From assembly GCF_024362695.1 (NCBI RefSeq), contig NC_065425.1, forward strand, positions 11,599,001-11,663,000: a stretch of DNA of 64,000 nt, given 5' to 3'. Of this stretch, positions 29,130 to 39,052 are shown one piece after another. Under the pieces are notes generated by a model. It made no database searches, was not told where the DNA came from, and worked only from the letters and a program-made list of their open reading frames with translations. Position 1 is the stretch's first letter. Each line of letters opens with the position of its first letter. The translations under genes and the position numbers were made by a program. Source of the stretch: Pectinophora gossypiella (taxonomy: Eukaryota > Arthropoda > Insecta > Lepidoptera > Gelechiidae).

Positions 29130-29360
29130 TAAGGAACGTCAGTTTTCTGTTACGTAGTTCATGTAGCAATGAAACGACCATGCCGCATATTTTGACTAAA
29201 ATGTAGAGTTTGTAAAGTTAGGGCTATTAGAGTTAGGGCGAGCAGAGTTAGGAAATGTAGAGTTAGGGCGTGTGAAGTTAGAAGCTTGGCTCTACGTGAG
29301 ATCTGTTAACTTTTTGATAGTGCGAGGCATACTCAATGCACCTTGGCAACATTTTACATA
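29130..29360 (+). repeat. Dispersed repeat with GAGTTAGGGC units
   Basis: AAGTTAGGGC, GAGTTAGGGCGAGC, GAGTTAGGAAATG, GAGTTAGGGCGTG form an irregular internal repeat, followed by GCTCTACGTGAGATCTG and CACCTTGGCAACATTTTAC. An inverted relative lies at 40975-41115. Confidence 0.6.
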
Positions 29361-29817
29361 TTATAAATTTATATTTTATTAATTATTTATTTTTTATCAT
29401 TTGATTTGAGTGGGTGTATATACTATTCTGCCTACCCCTACGAGGATAGAGGCGTGATGCTATGTTTGTCGTTATATTTATATTATGTGACCACTCCCGC
29501 TAACTTTCAGCGACTGACAATCAGTTTAACGTGATTACGTGAGCGACCAGACCGCACGGCGATTTGATGAATGTTGCTACAGTAAATAATACCGGGTACG
29601 CTCCCTCCGACGTGCGGTCATCCATTACTCTAGTTTATTTCACTCTGGCAATACTGGCTCTCGCTATTGTACTACGGTGAAATAGTTGAAACTATTTTGC
29701 TGAAATTTTGCAGTTTTCGTTTTAGAAAAACGTTTTATTTTAGACTGTAACTTTTATTTTTACATTCTATAGTTCTGCTTAAGTGTTAAACGCTAGCGTT
29801 GTTAGTTGCTATCAACA
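29361..29817. other. No gene seen
   Basis: A LINE-tail-like box, CTGCCTACCCCTACGAGGAT then AGAGGCGTGATGC, lies at 29429-29462. The rest is unassigned, GC-richer at 29520-29620. Confidence 0.35.
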
Positions 29818-30022
29818 CTAATTTAAGAGTCACGCTTTTGTCTGTGTAGCATTTTCCACTTTTGTCTATCAAAGACCAATTCCTTCATCTGCTTATAAGA
29901 CACGACGTTCGCCTTTTCTTTAATCTGTTCCATGTAAGCTCTTCTTGGTCTTCCCCTTCCTCTCTTTCCTTGTAGCTTCCCTTCTTTGATGTTTTTAATA
30001 AATTCGTCGTGTCATGTAGTTT
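29818..30022 (-). mobile_element. RTE-type LINE C-terminus (L3), frame intact
   Basis: Minus strand reads HDEFIKNIKEGKLQGKRGRG then RPRRAYMEQIKEKANVVSY and MKELVFDRQKWKMLHRQKR before a stop, the best-kept L3 C-terminus here. The upstream RT domain is missing. Confidence 0.82.
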
Positions 30023-30107
30023 CTATATCGAAAAATTACGTGTACGTAACTATGTACGTAACATCCATATTTAAATAATTATAATAAATACAATATAAGC
30101 TTGAATA

Positions 30108-30381
30108 CAATGAAGCTTACTTTATGTAAAAAAGCTTATTATAAGATTAATGATTACCTAAACGATAAAAATATCTGGTATTTAATGTGTTCCTCTAGTT
30201 ATTAAATAACTTGTAATGTATACCCTTATTGATTTAAAAGATGTGTTGCTGTTGCAGTTTTTGTCATTTCTTCTCCTCGGCCATAACACCTTGCGAAATG
30301 ACGTAAATTCACAAATTACATTGACCTTCAACAAGTTTATCCGTAATAATTACGCTGAATAAATGATTCTGATTTCTGATT
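30108..30381 (+). mobile_element. CR1-like LINE C-terminus and 3' end (L1)
   Basis: Reads MKLTLCKKAYYKINDYLND then KNIWYLMCSSSY and a stop. The 3' UTR parallels the 20403-20890 copy (CCCTTATTGATTTAAAAGAT, ACACCTTGCGAAATGACG) and ends GAATAAATGATTCTGATTTC with a short repeated tail. Confidence 0.82.
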
Positions 30382-30412
30382 AGTATTGGGTGGTAATTGT
30401 GTGCTTAGACTT

Positions 30413-30475
30413 CATCATCATCATCAATTTAAGAGCCACGCTCTTGTCGATGCAGCATTTTCCATGCTACTTTTT
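30413..30475 (-). mobile_element. RTE-type tail (L3), inverted
   Basis: CATCATCATCAATTTAAGAG, CCACGCTCTTGTCGATGCAG, CATTTTCCATGCTACTT. Only the tail. Confidence 0.6.
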
Positions 30476-31164
30476 TACGCTTTGACTTAAAAAAAGCTTT
30501 AGGCTTTTTTGTGCTTAGACTTAAGAGTCTAGTTTTTGGTTCGATGTCTTTTTGATTCCCCTACCGGCTGCAGCTGAAAATCACCGTCATAGTTTAGCTA
30601 CAGCTAGGCTAAATAATAATTATTTTTCTTATTAAATATTTTCTTTCTTCCTTTCTTATTATATTGACGGTATAGTTTTGAAGCATCGCCCCCGCGGTAC
30701 AACAATGCTTCCATGTTTATTCCCGTTCATCGGTCAATACTGTCTTATCGAACGCTTCACTGCGACCCCGACCGCGTCGTGTGACAACCGCCTTAAACTA
30801 TTTCAACTCTCAACTACGAGATTTACCTACCAATTAATTTCTTTCAAACTCACATAAAGTTCCGGAGCAACTCAAATGGTTTTCCGGGTAATTAAAAAAA
30901 CAGAACAAATCGGAACTCTTGAAGAATTCGTTTCTTCATCTGGAGAAATTAATTTCGCAAAAGTTTAGGAATTATTTCGGATTTTTCCTTACGTCCAATA
31001 TCATTTTCCTGTATTTGATTTATTATAGTCGTGGGAAGAATTGGTGGTGTATTGTCTGTCACGCACATACAGGGGGATAGTCAAGCTGGAAACGATTATG
31101 TCAATGGACAGTGACTCAGAAAAATGTGACATTGACATAAGGTGACGTGTCAACCCCATTCAAG
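30476..31164. other. Low-repeat stretch, no gene seen
   Basis: GC-richer near 30690-30790 (ATCGCCCCCGCGGTACAAC, CGACCCCGACCGCGTCGTG), without recognised repeats or a convincing frame. Confidence 0.3.
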
Positions 31165-31384
31165 CGGTTAGTGACATCGTAACGAAAACTTTAAGGGATG
31201 ATTCAGACTGTTTCTGAGTTGATATCAAGTGAAACTTCCCGCCGCAAAAATATGTAACTGAAAATAATTAAAAAAAAGCACTATAATTTTCATGAATTTT
31301 CCGACGGGAAATCCACTTGATATCGGCTCAGTATCATGGTCGGAATCATCCCCCTCAGTATTTGTTACGGTGTCACTAACACCC
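31165..31384. mobile_element. MITE-A, palindromic copy
   Basis: GGTTAGTGACATCGTAACGA to GTTACGGTGTCACTAACACC, with CTTGATATC-type arms and an A-rich loop. The outermost CAGGGT bases have mutated. Confidence 0.8.
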
Positions 31385-31420
31385 ATACCTACTTGTATGG
31401 CTACCTGTACGCACTTGTAT

Positions 31421-31622
31421 GGAGTGTAAGTGACATCGTAACGAATACTGAGAGGGATGATTCAGCTCATTATTCTGAGTTAAAAGTATAGAATTGGAAA
31501 TAATTTAAAAAACTATAAAAAATCAAGAATTTTGCGACGGAAAATTCCACTTGATATTAACTCAGAATCATGGTCTGAATCACCCCCCTCAGTATTCGTT
31601 ACGATGTCACTAACACCCTGTA
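31421..31622. mobile_element. MITE-A, second copy in the same orientation
   Basis: GGAGTGTAAGTGACATCGTA to GTTACGATGTCACTAACACC plus CTGTA. Only about 36 bp separate it from the preceding copy. The left arm has lost about 25 bp. Confidence 0.82.
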
Positions 31623-32251
31623 TATTTTTATCATTGTCGTTTGCAACTTGGTCAGATTAAAATAGAGAGGACAGATTATTATAGGGGACGAAATTCTGAA
31701 TAGTCCTTAATTATAATACGACTAAAACTAGCTTTCGAGGAGTTAATGCATACTATACGTATATAGCTCTGCCCATTTCTTCAGGGACAGCATGATACTG
31801 TGTATAATGCGACTGTCAAATAAATTCTTAACAAAAGAAAGACTACCACCGTCTATATTTCAAAAACCCGACCATAATTCACAACTTACGTAATCCAAAA
31901 CCGTCAAAATTATAACATTGGCCACACCAGCCTTACAAACATGCAAAAATTGTGGCCCATAACTCAAAAACGATAGCCCATTATTCTTGAAGGCGTTCAA
32001 TATTTCAGGTAAACGGCAACACCTGATCGAGGGAAGTTTAAAAGAAGGGGCCATCAAAAGTCGCTTCCGAAATATCAGCAGTGCAAACAAGGAGAATGCC
32101 GGCATAAATATACATTGTACACATAGACACACACACACACACACATACACGTAGAAGTTTTATTTTTGTTAATTTTAAATATTTTTATTATAATGTTGAT
32201 GTTGTTTTGTTTTTGTTGTTGTTGTTTTTGTTAATGTTGTTTGTTGTTGTT
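31623..32251. other. No gene proven; microsatellite inside
   Basis: A 96-codon minus-strand frame at 31860-32150 reads RCCRLPEILNAFKNNGLSFL and VANVIILTVLDYVSCELWSG. I recognise no family; its start lies in an (AC)n run at 32124-32148. It may be a decayed repeat. T/G-rich (TTGTTGTTG) at 32195-32245. Confidence 0.3.
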
Positions 32252-32464
32252 TCCGGTTGATTGAGGGGAGACTTCTGCCCAGCAGTGTTACGTATATAGG
32301 CTGTTAACGTTTGTGTTATAATTTTTCATTAATGTCTTTTGTTATAAGTAGCTATAATTTTTCATAGTGCTCTGTATATATCCGTGTGTCTATAAATCAT
32401 AACATACGAAATCGAAAGAGGGGAGGCCTGTGCCCAGCAGTAGGACGTATATAGGCTGTTTATG
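32252..32464 (+). mobile_element. Two SINE-2 tails in tandem
   Basis: CCGGTTGATTGAGGGGAGAC and CCCAGCAGTGTTACGTATAT at 32252-32312, and GAGGGGAGGCCTGTGCCCAG with CAGTAGGACGTATATAGGC at 32412-32464. Heads are absent. Confidence 0.7.
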
Positions 32465-32469
32465 TTATG

Positions 32470-32605
32470 TTTTTATGTTTCTGTAGGTGTTTTTGGTCTA
32501 TTACAGAAACGACATGTAACCAGGAGGTCTTGGGTGCAACCAGTTAATTTACCTCGTTACTTTGCAAGAAACTTATTGGACATTAATTGCAGCTTATCAT
32601 ACATA
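32470..32605 (+). repeat. Dispersed repeat, partner of 10896-11030
   Basis: TTTTTGGTCTATTACAGAAA, CGACATGTAACCAGGAGGTC, CTTTGCAAGAAACTTATTGG. Adjacent to a SINE-2 tail. Confidence 0.65.
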
Positions 32606-33640
32606 TAAGCACGTACCAGGGGTAATATATCTGGAGTATTCTACCTTTTTATTAATAGGCTACAAGTCGTTTCCAGCATTTTGCGGCCCGAACACATCCT
32701 TTATCGATAAATTTTAGGGTCCCGTTGAAAAATTGCGTTGACATTTGCAAAACGTGAGCGGAAAACGAGCCAGCCATAAAGGTGCGTGTCAACTGACGCG
32801 GTGCGAATGACAAGACGTGGGAATGGAAAAATAAATTGTAGTAATATGAAAAAGAAGACATGCTTGTACGGTAGGTATTGTTTTGTGTTGACTTACTTGT
32901 TTATTTTTTCTTTTTTTTTGTGGATGGAGTTTCACACTTTATAAGTTTGTTTTTTTTGATCGCCCGAATAATGTCTTACTAACACTTGTTTATGAGTCAT
33001 TTGTATACTAACATTCTATGGGCTTTGTCCGAAATAAACGATTTTTTTATGCAGCCCTGGTGCTCCATACGAAAATCTCGTTCTTATAGTCGGCATTCTG
33101 CCGCATAAGTGCGAGTAAGATACACGCTTTCCCTCCCACTTAGTCCCTAGCAGCTTACCGCTATTTAAGACTGAATTATAAAAAAAAATATATCATCATC
33201 ATCATAAAAAAAGAGTGGGGGGGAGAGTTACGGTTCTAGTAGTATTATTCTTCATTCAAATGTTTTAAGTCCAAAGTTTTGTATAACCCCGGCTTCAAAA
33301 GGCAGTTGGGTCGTGTTATCTCGACCAATTCTTGTCCAAGGGCACTCACGTAACTTTAAGTCCCTTTTTCTTATTAAGACACGCCTCACAATAAACTCCG
33401 GAGGATAAATAATAAAAACGTCTACGAACGTGCTCGCATTAAAACCACACAACGACGACTCAACGACTGACACTTTTTATACAATTTATTTATACGAAAT
33501 GGGGGATTAAAAAGACCACAATATAGATCTTATAAGTTTACACTCATATCTACTTGATTTTAATGTTCCTCTTGGTCAGCAAAAATTTAGTTTCGATCGC
33601 CATCGACTCGCAAAGAAGAAGAATGTTCCTCTTTTTAGTT
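32606..33640. other. No gene seen
   Basis: At 32975-33050, GGGCTTTGTCCGAAATAAAC followed by a T-run resembles a plus-strand LINE 3' end. Several short minus-strand frames (32652-32861, 33252-33473) lack recognisable similarity. Confidence 0.3.
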
Positions 33641-33650
33641 TTATTATTAT

Positions 33651-33752
33651 TATTATTTGTATGTCGTTTCCATATCTCGGGCCTATGGAGTCCCGGACTT
33701 TTGGAAAGCGTGCGTGGGGCCGAAGCCAACACGTAGAGGCCCCTTAAGACAG
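33651..33752 (+). repeat. Dispersed repeat L11
   Basis: Starts after an ATT run: TTGTATGTCGTTTCCATATC, TCGGGCCTATGGAGTCCCGG, GGGGCCGAAGCCAACACG, TAGAGGCCCCTTAAGACAG. Confidence 0.7.
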
Positions 33753-33841
33753 TTTAATCTGTTGTTTCTTTTATCATTCATTTATTTTGTACTTCTTTTA
33801 CGTTTACTTTTGATTTCGATTACCAATACCAATATATCACA

Positions 33842-34090
33842 TATCACAAAAATCACTTAGTAATCCCTAGTTTGGTTAGGACATTACTAGCTGATCACCT
33901 GATTGTCCGAAAGTAAGATGATCCGTGCTTCGGAAGACACGTTACGCCGTTGGTCCTGGTTACTACTTACTGATGTATGTAGTCGTTACATGAGTCATGT
34001 CAGGGGCCATTGGCGGCTCAATAGTAACCCTGACACCAGGGTTGATGGGGTTGGTAATCCACCTCACAACCCACACGATAGAAGAAGAAG
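33842..34090 (+). mobile_element. SINE-1, head missing
   Basis: 5'-truncated at the CACAAAAATCACTTAGTAAT box; then complete through CGGAAGACACGTTACGCC, GGCGGCTCAATAGTAACCC, CACCAGGGTTGATGGGG and an (AAG) tail. Confidence 0.9.
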
Positions 34091-34288
34091 AATACTCTCT
34101 ATTATAAAAAGGGGGCTTTATTTACTGATAGCGGTAGGCATCTAAGTAGTTAGATGGATTACCGGCGGTGGTGGGTAATGATTGGAGTTGCCTCACGCTT
34201 GGGCCATGGCGGGGTCGAACACGCTAGCGAGGAGCGTTTGTAGGTCATAGAAACAACTTATGTACTTATCACAATAATATAAAAATAT

Positions 34289-34508
34289 CAGTGTTACTAC
34301 AAAACACAAACTAAAAATAAACTAGATTTGAAATAGTATTTCGCGCCACGAAAGAAGTCGGCGGATTTTAATGAAACTAACTTGACAAGTCATAATAATT
34401 CTATGCAGAATCAGCGACAGTAGCGCCGCGGCCTTCGGGACTTCTTTCGTATACAGATTATATTTTAAACATAGTTTATCTTTTAGTCTTTGTTTTGTAG
34501 TAACACTG
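34289..34508. mobile_element. MITE-E, 220 bp with ~70-bp terminal inverted repeats
   Basis: Left end CAGTGTTACTACAAAACAC and right end GTTTTGTAGTAACACTG are inverted. The pairing continues through AATAAACTAGATTTGAAATA and ACGAAAGAAGTC / GACTTCTTTCGT. The middle (about 34365-34437) is unique here. No target duplication is obvious and it is the only copy in the window. Confidence 0.85.
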
Positions 34509-34529
34509 TTTTAATGTTTGAAACCTAAA

Positions 34530-34578
34530 ACCTCCAGATTGTGAGCACAACGCTCAACCACTGGACCACGGAGGCCGT
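34530..34578 (-). mobile_element. SINE-1 head only
   Basis: CTCCAGATTGTGAGCACAAC and CTCAACCACTGGACCACGG: minus-strand tRNA-like 5' end without a body. Confidence 0.65.
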
Positions 34579-35078
34579 CAGGTTATTACTAAGCTTCTAA
34601 ACATCTCACTATTCGGAAGAATTTCAGAGAAATGTACCTATTGTCTAGGTTCATACTTTTTAGAGCGTGATTTTTTCCATATTCGGGTTTTTGCTTTTAA
34701 AAATCAAATCAAATTATTTGCGAGAACACATAGAATACAGAAAAGGTGGTAAAATAATTAAAATAACAATGTTGTGATGTGTTTGGCCTGCATGCAGGCG
34801 TACAAATATACATAAAAAAAATGGTACATAGAAAAGAAAATTATACATAATATTAAAAAAATACAAAATGTAATTATTTTTATGTTCAAAATATTCCTTC
34901 AAATTTTAATAACATTTGTTCATCAGATTAATTTTGAACTTATTTCCAGTCAGTATAAAAACTAAACTTGTAGTTTAAACTTATATTGTTGTTTATATCA
35001 TGTTAGGGTATTAATTATAAAGATAACGATAATGCTTTCGATACATATAAATAGGAATAACGCAGCTCAGCGGGGCAA
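34579..35078. other. No gene; possible inverted LINE end
   Basis: AAATCAAATCAAATTATTTG at about 34698 looks like a minus-strand LINE 3' end with a short repeat tail. The rest is A-rich. Confidence 0.35.
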
Positions 35079-35142
35079 ATGGAATTCCATAGTCTCTGCT
35101 TACCCCAGTGGGAAATACACGTGAGTTTATGTATGTATGAAG
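35079..35142 (+). mobile_element. RTE-type tail (L8)
   Basis: GGCAAATGGAATTCCATAGT, CTCTGCTTACCCCAGTGGG, GTGAGTTTATGTATGTATG. Partial. Confidence 0.6.
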
Positions 35143-35620
35143 GAGGGTCAGTTTATGTACCTCTAGTAGTATGGTATTCTCTTATCAATCGTACCACACC
35201 GCCGGTAGTAAGGTTCGTGACCTAACTATTGATTTTGTTCGCAAAGCCTCGCAAACCGCTAAAAAAATAAATTACTAGCTCGACTGTATGCCGCCGTTCA
35301 TTGGGTGTTGCCAACGTGAAAAAATAATACTTAAAGTGGAAAATGTTAGTGAACGTATGCTATTGTTACTCACAGTTCTTTTTTTATGCAAATATGTGAG
35401 GTAAGTTTGAGGTAGGTTATGGTTTTTTAAAATGGTGAAAGCAGTTAGTTTTCATTCATTGCAATAAATCAATATTATTTATTTGCATTTATAATGGCGT
35501 ACCAGTTGATAGGTTGAGTATGTGTTTCCCGTCATAGACCTTTTCGAGCACGACAAAATAGCAGTTCAAAAGAGAGAAGGAAGCTTTTCAAATTGTAACA
35601 TCAGTATCATAAATAATTAG
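35143..35620. other. No gene seen
   Basis: No recognised repeat or exon. Confidence 0.3.
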
Positions 35621-35622
35621 GA

Positions 35623-35740
35623 ACGACTTCTGTGGTCCAGTGGTTGAGCGCTGGGCTCAAGATCCGGAGGTCCCGGGTTCGATTTCCGGTGGGGACACAT
35701 TATAAAAATTACTTTGTGGTCCCTAGTTTGCTTAGGATAC
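35623..35740 (+). mobile_element. SINE-1 head, facing an inverted copy
   Basis: A box (TGGTCCAGTGGTTGAGCG) and B box (GGGTTCGATTTCC) present; stops after TTGCTTAGGATAC. Pairs with the inverted copy that follows. Confidence 0.85.
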
Positions 35741-35810
35741 ATGATACATAAGTAAGTAGTAGTTAAGTAGTCGACACATGATACGATATGTCTCCACCGG
35801 GCTCTAAACC

Positions 35811-36134
35811 ACTTCTTATCGTGTGGGTTGTGAGGTGGAATACCAGCCTCATCAACCCTGATGTCAAGGTTATTATTGAGCCGCCAAAGGCCCCTGACAT
35901 GGTTCATGTAACAATTACTCACTTAAATCAGTAAGTAGTAACCGGGACCAACGGCTTAACGTGCCTTTCGAAGCACGGATCATCTTACTTTCGGACAATC
36001 AGGTGATCAGCCTGTAATGTCCTAACCAAACTAGGGACCACAGAGTAATTTTTGTGATATGTCCCCATTGGGAAACGAACTCAGGACCTCCGGATCGTGA
36101 GCCCAACGCTCATCCACTGGACCACGGAGGTCGT
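35811..36134 (-). mobile_element. SINE-1, complete inverted copy
   Basis: Minus strand, about 324 bp, head at the right (CCACTGGACCACGGAGG on the plus strand) and tail ACTTCTTATCGTGTGGG at the left. The head can pair with the one at 35623, forming a long hairpin in RNA or single-stranded DNA. Confidence 0.92.
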
Positions 36135-36619
36135 TGTGATAGTGAAACATGCACTTAAGACAAATGAATGACTCATTAGTGCAAGTCAGGTACCGGGGTA
36201 ATATATTATAGTTTCTTTTTAAAACAACTTTGAACTAGTTACTAAAAGAGTTGACTTAAACTTAAAAGAGTCCAACTTAAAAAGAGTTAAACTTAATAGA
36301 GTTGAAACTATGAAGTTCCAACTCTATTGACTACAAGAAAATATCAAAGAATCTTTATTATAATAAGCATCTTTTCCGACATCTCGGGAGTACCTTAGCG
36401 ATGTTATCAGGAGGCTTCGACCCTCCAGGAGCCTCCATTCGGCTCCACGGTTTACTCGCGACACCGTCCATACATTCGCTAGTTTATTACATCCGGCCTG
36501 TATCGAGTTCGGCGCCGGCGACGTTTTCGATATTTGATCCCTTTACTTCGTAGTTTTATGGTTATGATTGTTCTTGATGTTGGAGTAGAATTAATGTTGT
36601 TTTGTTTTTGGTTCGACAA
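36135..36619. other. No gene seen
   Basis: GAGTT-containing irregular repeats at 36240-36330 (AAAGAGTTGACTTAAAC, AAAGAGTCCAACTTAAAAAG). GC-richer at 36380-36530. Nothing assigned. Confidence 0.3.
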
Positions 36620-36875
36620 GTACGTAAGGCGGAAAAGGGAAACCATTGCACTATTTTTCCCTAAAAAGAAGCATGGAGAATGCTACACCGACAAGAGCGT
36701 GACTCTTAGAAGTAAGCAACAAAAAAAATATTGAGAGTTATTGAGGACAGAAGAGGCAAGACGATTGGACACTTAATAAGACACGACGAATTTGTTAAAA
36801 ACATCATAGAAGGGAAGTTACAAGGAGAGAGCGAAAGGGGAAGACCAGCTTAAAGAGAATTTCTAACAAAATCAC
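36620..36875 (+). mobile_element. RTE-type LINE fragments (L3), rearranged
   Basis: A tail (CTATTTTTCCCTAAAAAGAA, GGAGAATGCTACACCGACAA, GAGCGTGACTC) precedes a body fragment reading GHLIRHDEFVKNIIEGKLQG then a stop after ERGRP. The tail-before-body order means two fragments or a rearrangement. Confidence 0.7.
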
Positions 36876-37099
36876 GTGGTACGTATGTTAGGGAAAAAAA
36901 ACTTATCGATTTCGACAAAAATTGAATCGATCGATAATTCTATCACGTTGTGCATGTTAGACCTGCTGGGTTTGATTTACTGTACTTGGGGCTTTTACAG
37001 TTACAAAAAAAAATACATGAAAGATTAACTTCTAGATTTATCAACATGACTACTTCGTTCTAGTCAAATTAACTGTAGTGGTCTATGTTAGGTTGGATG

Positions 37100-37244
37100 T
37101 ACGGTCACGAGCATTAATATGTATACACTTTGGTACCATGTCACATTAACTTTTATGACAAATTGAACTGTAAGTCTCACTAAATGACAAATATGTTAGT
37201 GCGACATAGTCCTAAAGTTGGTACATTATATTGCTCATGACTGT
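37100..37244. mobile_element. MITE-B, palindromic
   Basis: TACGGTCACGAGCATTAATA at the left and TATTGCTCATGACTGTA at the right are inverted ends. Inner arms CATGTCACATTAAC and GTTAGTGCGACATAG also pair. No coding sequence. Other copies: 40834-40960 and 62157-62900. Confidence 0.75.
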
Positions 37245-37401
37245 ACAGTTATTACTGCGGGTCTTGTTAGTTATACAGTTAGTTAGTGCGTAGTTATCAG
37301 GAACACTATCTCTAATTGCCGTTATATCTAGGCGGAGATTAAATAGAACTGTGTTACTAGGACTAATGGATTTTACATCTAAGTAACATGGTTGTTTTGA
37401 T

Positions 37402-37512
37402 TGACGAATGTTGAGGAAGCAAGCGAAGTGTGTCAGCGTCGAAGCAAATGAAATTCCACAGTCTCTGCTCACCCCGGTGGGAGATACGCGTGAGTGTATT
37501 CATGTACGTATG
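37402..37512 (+). mobile_element. RTE-type LINE C-terminus (L8)
   Basis: GAATGTTGAGGAAGCAAGCG, AAGTGTGTCAGCGTCGAAG, CTCACCCCGGTGGGAGATAC, GCGTGAGTG. The Met-Asn-Val-Glu-Glu-Ala frame is damaged. Confidence 0.65.
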
Positions 37513-37571
37513 ATATGAAACCACACTGTGGCAGCAGGCAAGCCCATCATCCATTATAATGCTTCTTCTTC

Positions 37572-37716
37572 TTTATTTCCGAATGCATATAACCCGGTTG
37601 CTTTCAAGGCCAGAGTGAACAGGCACCTTCTGGGCGAAGCCACTCCATTTCAGCCCTCGTCAATGCCTTCGGGCAAGTCTGGGGCCAAGAGCAAACCCAT
37701 CAAAGGTAAAAAAAAA
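37572..37716 (+). mobile_element. LINE 3' fragment, family L10
   Basis: Open frame reads YNPVAFKARVNRHLLGEATP then MPSGKSGAKSKPIKGKKK into an A-run. Closely similar to 10253-10408. Confidence 0.62.
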
Positions 37717-37736
37717 ACATATTAGAAAGGACACAA

Positions 37737-37767
37737 CCGGGTATGTCGGGTTTTCCGACATACCCGG
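37737..37767. repeat. Perfect 13-bp stem hairpin
   Basis: CCGGGTATGTCGG, five-nt loop, CCGACATACCCGG. Directly after the L10 A-run. Too short and T-poor downstream for me to call it a terminator. Confidence 0.9.
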
Positions 37768-37902
37768 GAAGATAAGCATCTATGTTTACTTTCCATTCCC
37801 AATCCAGGAAGTTTAAATATTAAGCAAAGCAAGAAAATATAAAACTAGTCATATATTAAAAATAAAAGCGAATAAGTAATATACCTAATCATAAAATATG
37901 AC

Positions 37903-37985
37903 ATTGTAGCAACCTGCTACCTCGTAGCAAGTGCTACGAACTCGTAGCACTTGTAGTTTATGTGCTACGAACTTGTTACTTTGCT
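37903..37985. repeat. GCTACG/CGTAGC cluster
   Basis: TTGTAGCAACCTGCTACCTC, GTAGCAAGTGCTACGAACTC, GTAGCACTTG and GTGCTACGAAC. The densest of the four clusters. Confidence 0.6.
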
Positions 37986-38236
37986 TGAAATTAGGAGCAA
38001 ATTGAAATACATACTAAGTCGAAACACTATTCATACAATCGGCTTATTATTAAGAAAATGAAGAAGAATGTTTTTTAAGAATAGATTAAACAATCATATT
38101 TGGGCTTATACGATTGCAAAGTAAGAAAAAGCCTATATATACTTTTCGTGTTTGTCCTGCACGTGAATTTATTTAACTGGTATAAAATAAATATAAATAT
38201 TAGAACATTATAAATTAATGAAGGGGTAGACCTAGG

Positions 38237-38372
38237 AGAACATTTATGAAACAAATAAAAGAGAAGGTGCAGGTCGTGTCGTATCGGGAGGTGAAGGCAG
38301 AAATTTGGCGGGAAGAAGAGAGGAATGGCGATTATTCCACCGACTAGAGCGCAGCTCTTTAATAAAGAGAGA
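38237..38372 (+). mobile_element. RTE-type LINE C-terminal end (L3)
   Basis: GGTGCAGGTCGTGTCGTATC, GGGAGGTGAAGGC, GGCGGGAAGAAGAGAGGAAT, TTCCACCGACTAGAGCGCAG, CTCTTTAATAAAGAGAG. Degraded; the opposite-strand frame is a shadow. Confidence 0.65.
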
Positions 38373-38848
38373 GAGAAATAAATTAATAAGAATTTCGACA
38401 AATAAGAAATTTTAGTAAAAAATGGTTGGGAAATCCTAGAAATTTATTGTTTATGTTTAAGAATTTTATGTTTTATTCCAAAAAGAATATTTATTGTATT
38501 ACAATTAAAAAGTAGTTTTAAATCACTGAGAATCTAAACAAAAAAGACGACTTTAGAAAAGGATCGTAATAATTAATTACCCAGAAACTGGGTTAACTTA
38601 ATCGGGAAAGGGGTTATTCCTCCGATTTTATGGCGACACTAGCGTTATATTACCCGATTGGTGAGCTGCTCTTGCAGCAGTAAATGTGTTTTACCAGTTA
38701 ATTCTACCAGATTATACTGGATTGAACTGGTTCTGACTAGTAAAGGATTCTTAACTGATTGGTTGTCGGGCAATTGAATATAATCTTTTAAGTACATTAT
38801 TAGTCTATCATGCGGTGCTTGTACCTTGACTACCCCAATGGGGAATAT
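38373..38848. other. No gene seen
   Basis: AT-rich; ends in a trace of the L9 box (TTGACTACCCCAATGGGGAA). Confidence 0.3.
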
Positions 38849-39052
38849 ACAAGGTGTTAGTGACATCGTAATGAACACTGAGGGGGATGATTCAGACCAT
38901 GATTCTGAATTAATATCAAGCGGAATTATTCGTCACAAAATTCATGATTCTTTTTGTATTTTTTTTAAATTAATTTCAATTTTATACATTTGCGATGGAA
39001 TATTCCACTTGATATTACCTCAGAATAAGGAGTAAAATCATCCCCTCAGTAT
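38849..39052. mobile_element. MITE-A, palindromic copy
   Basis: ACAAGGTGTTAGTGACATCG to AATCATCCCCTCAGTATT. The right terminal 25 bp (GTTACG...CACCCTG) are missing, replaced by an AAT run. Confidence 0.78.
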
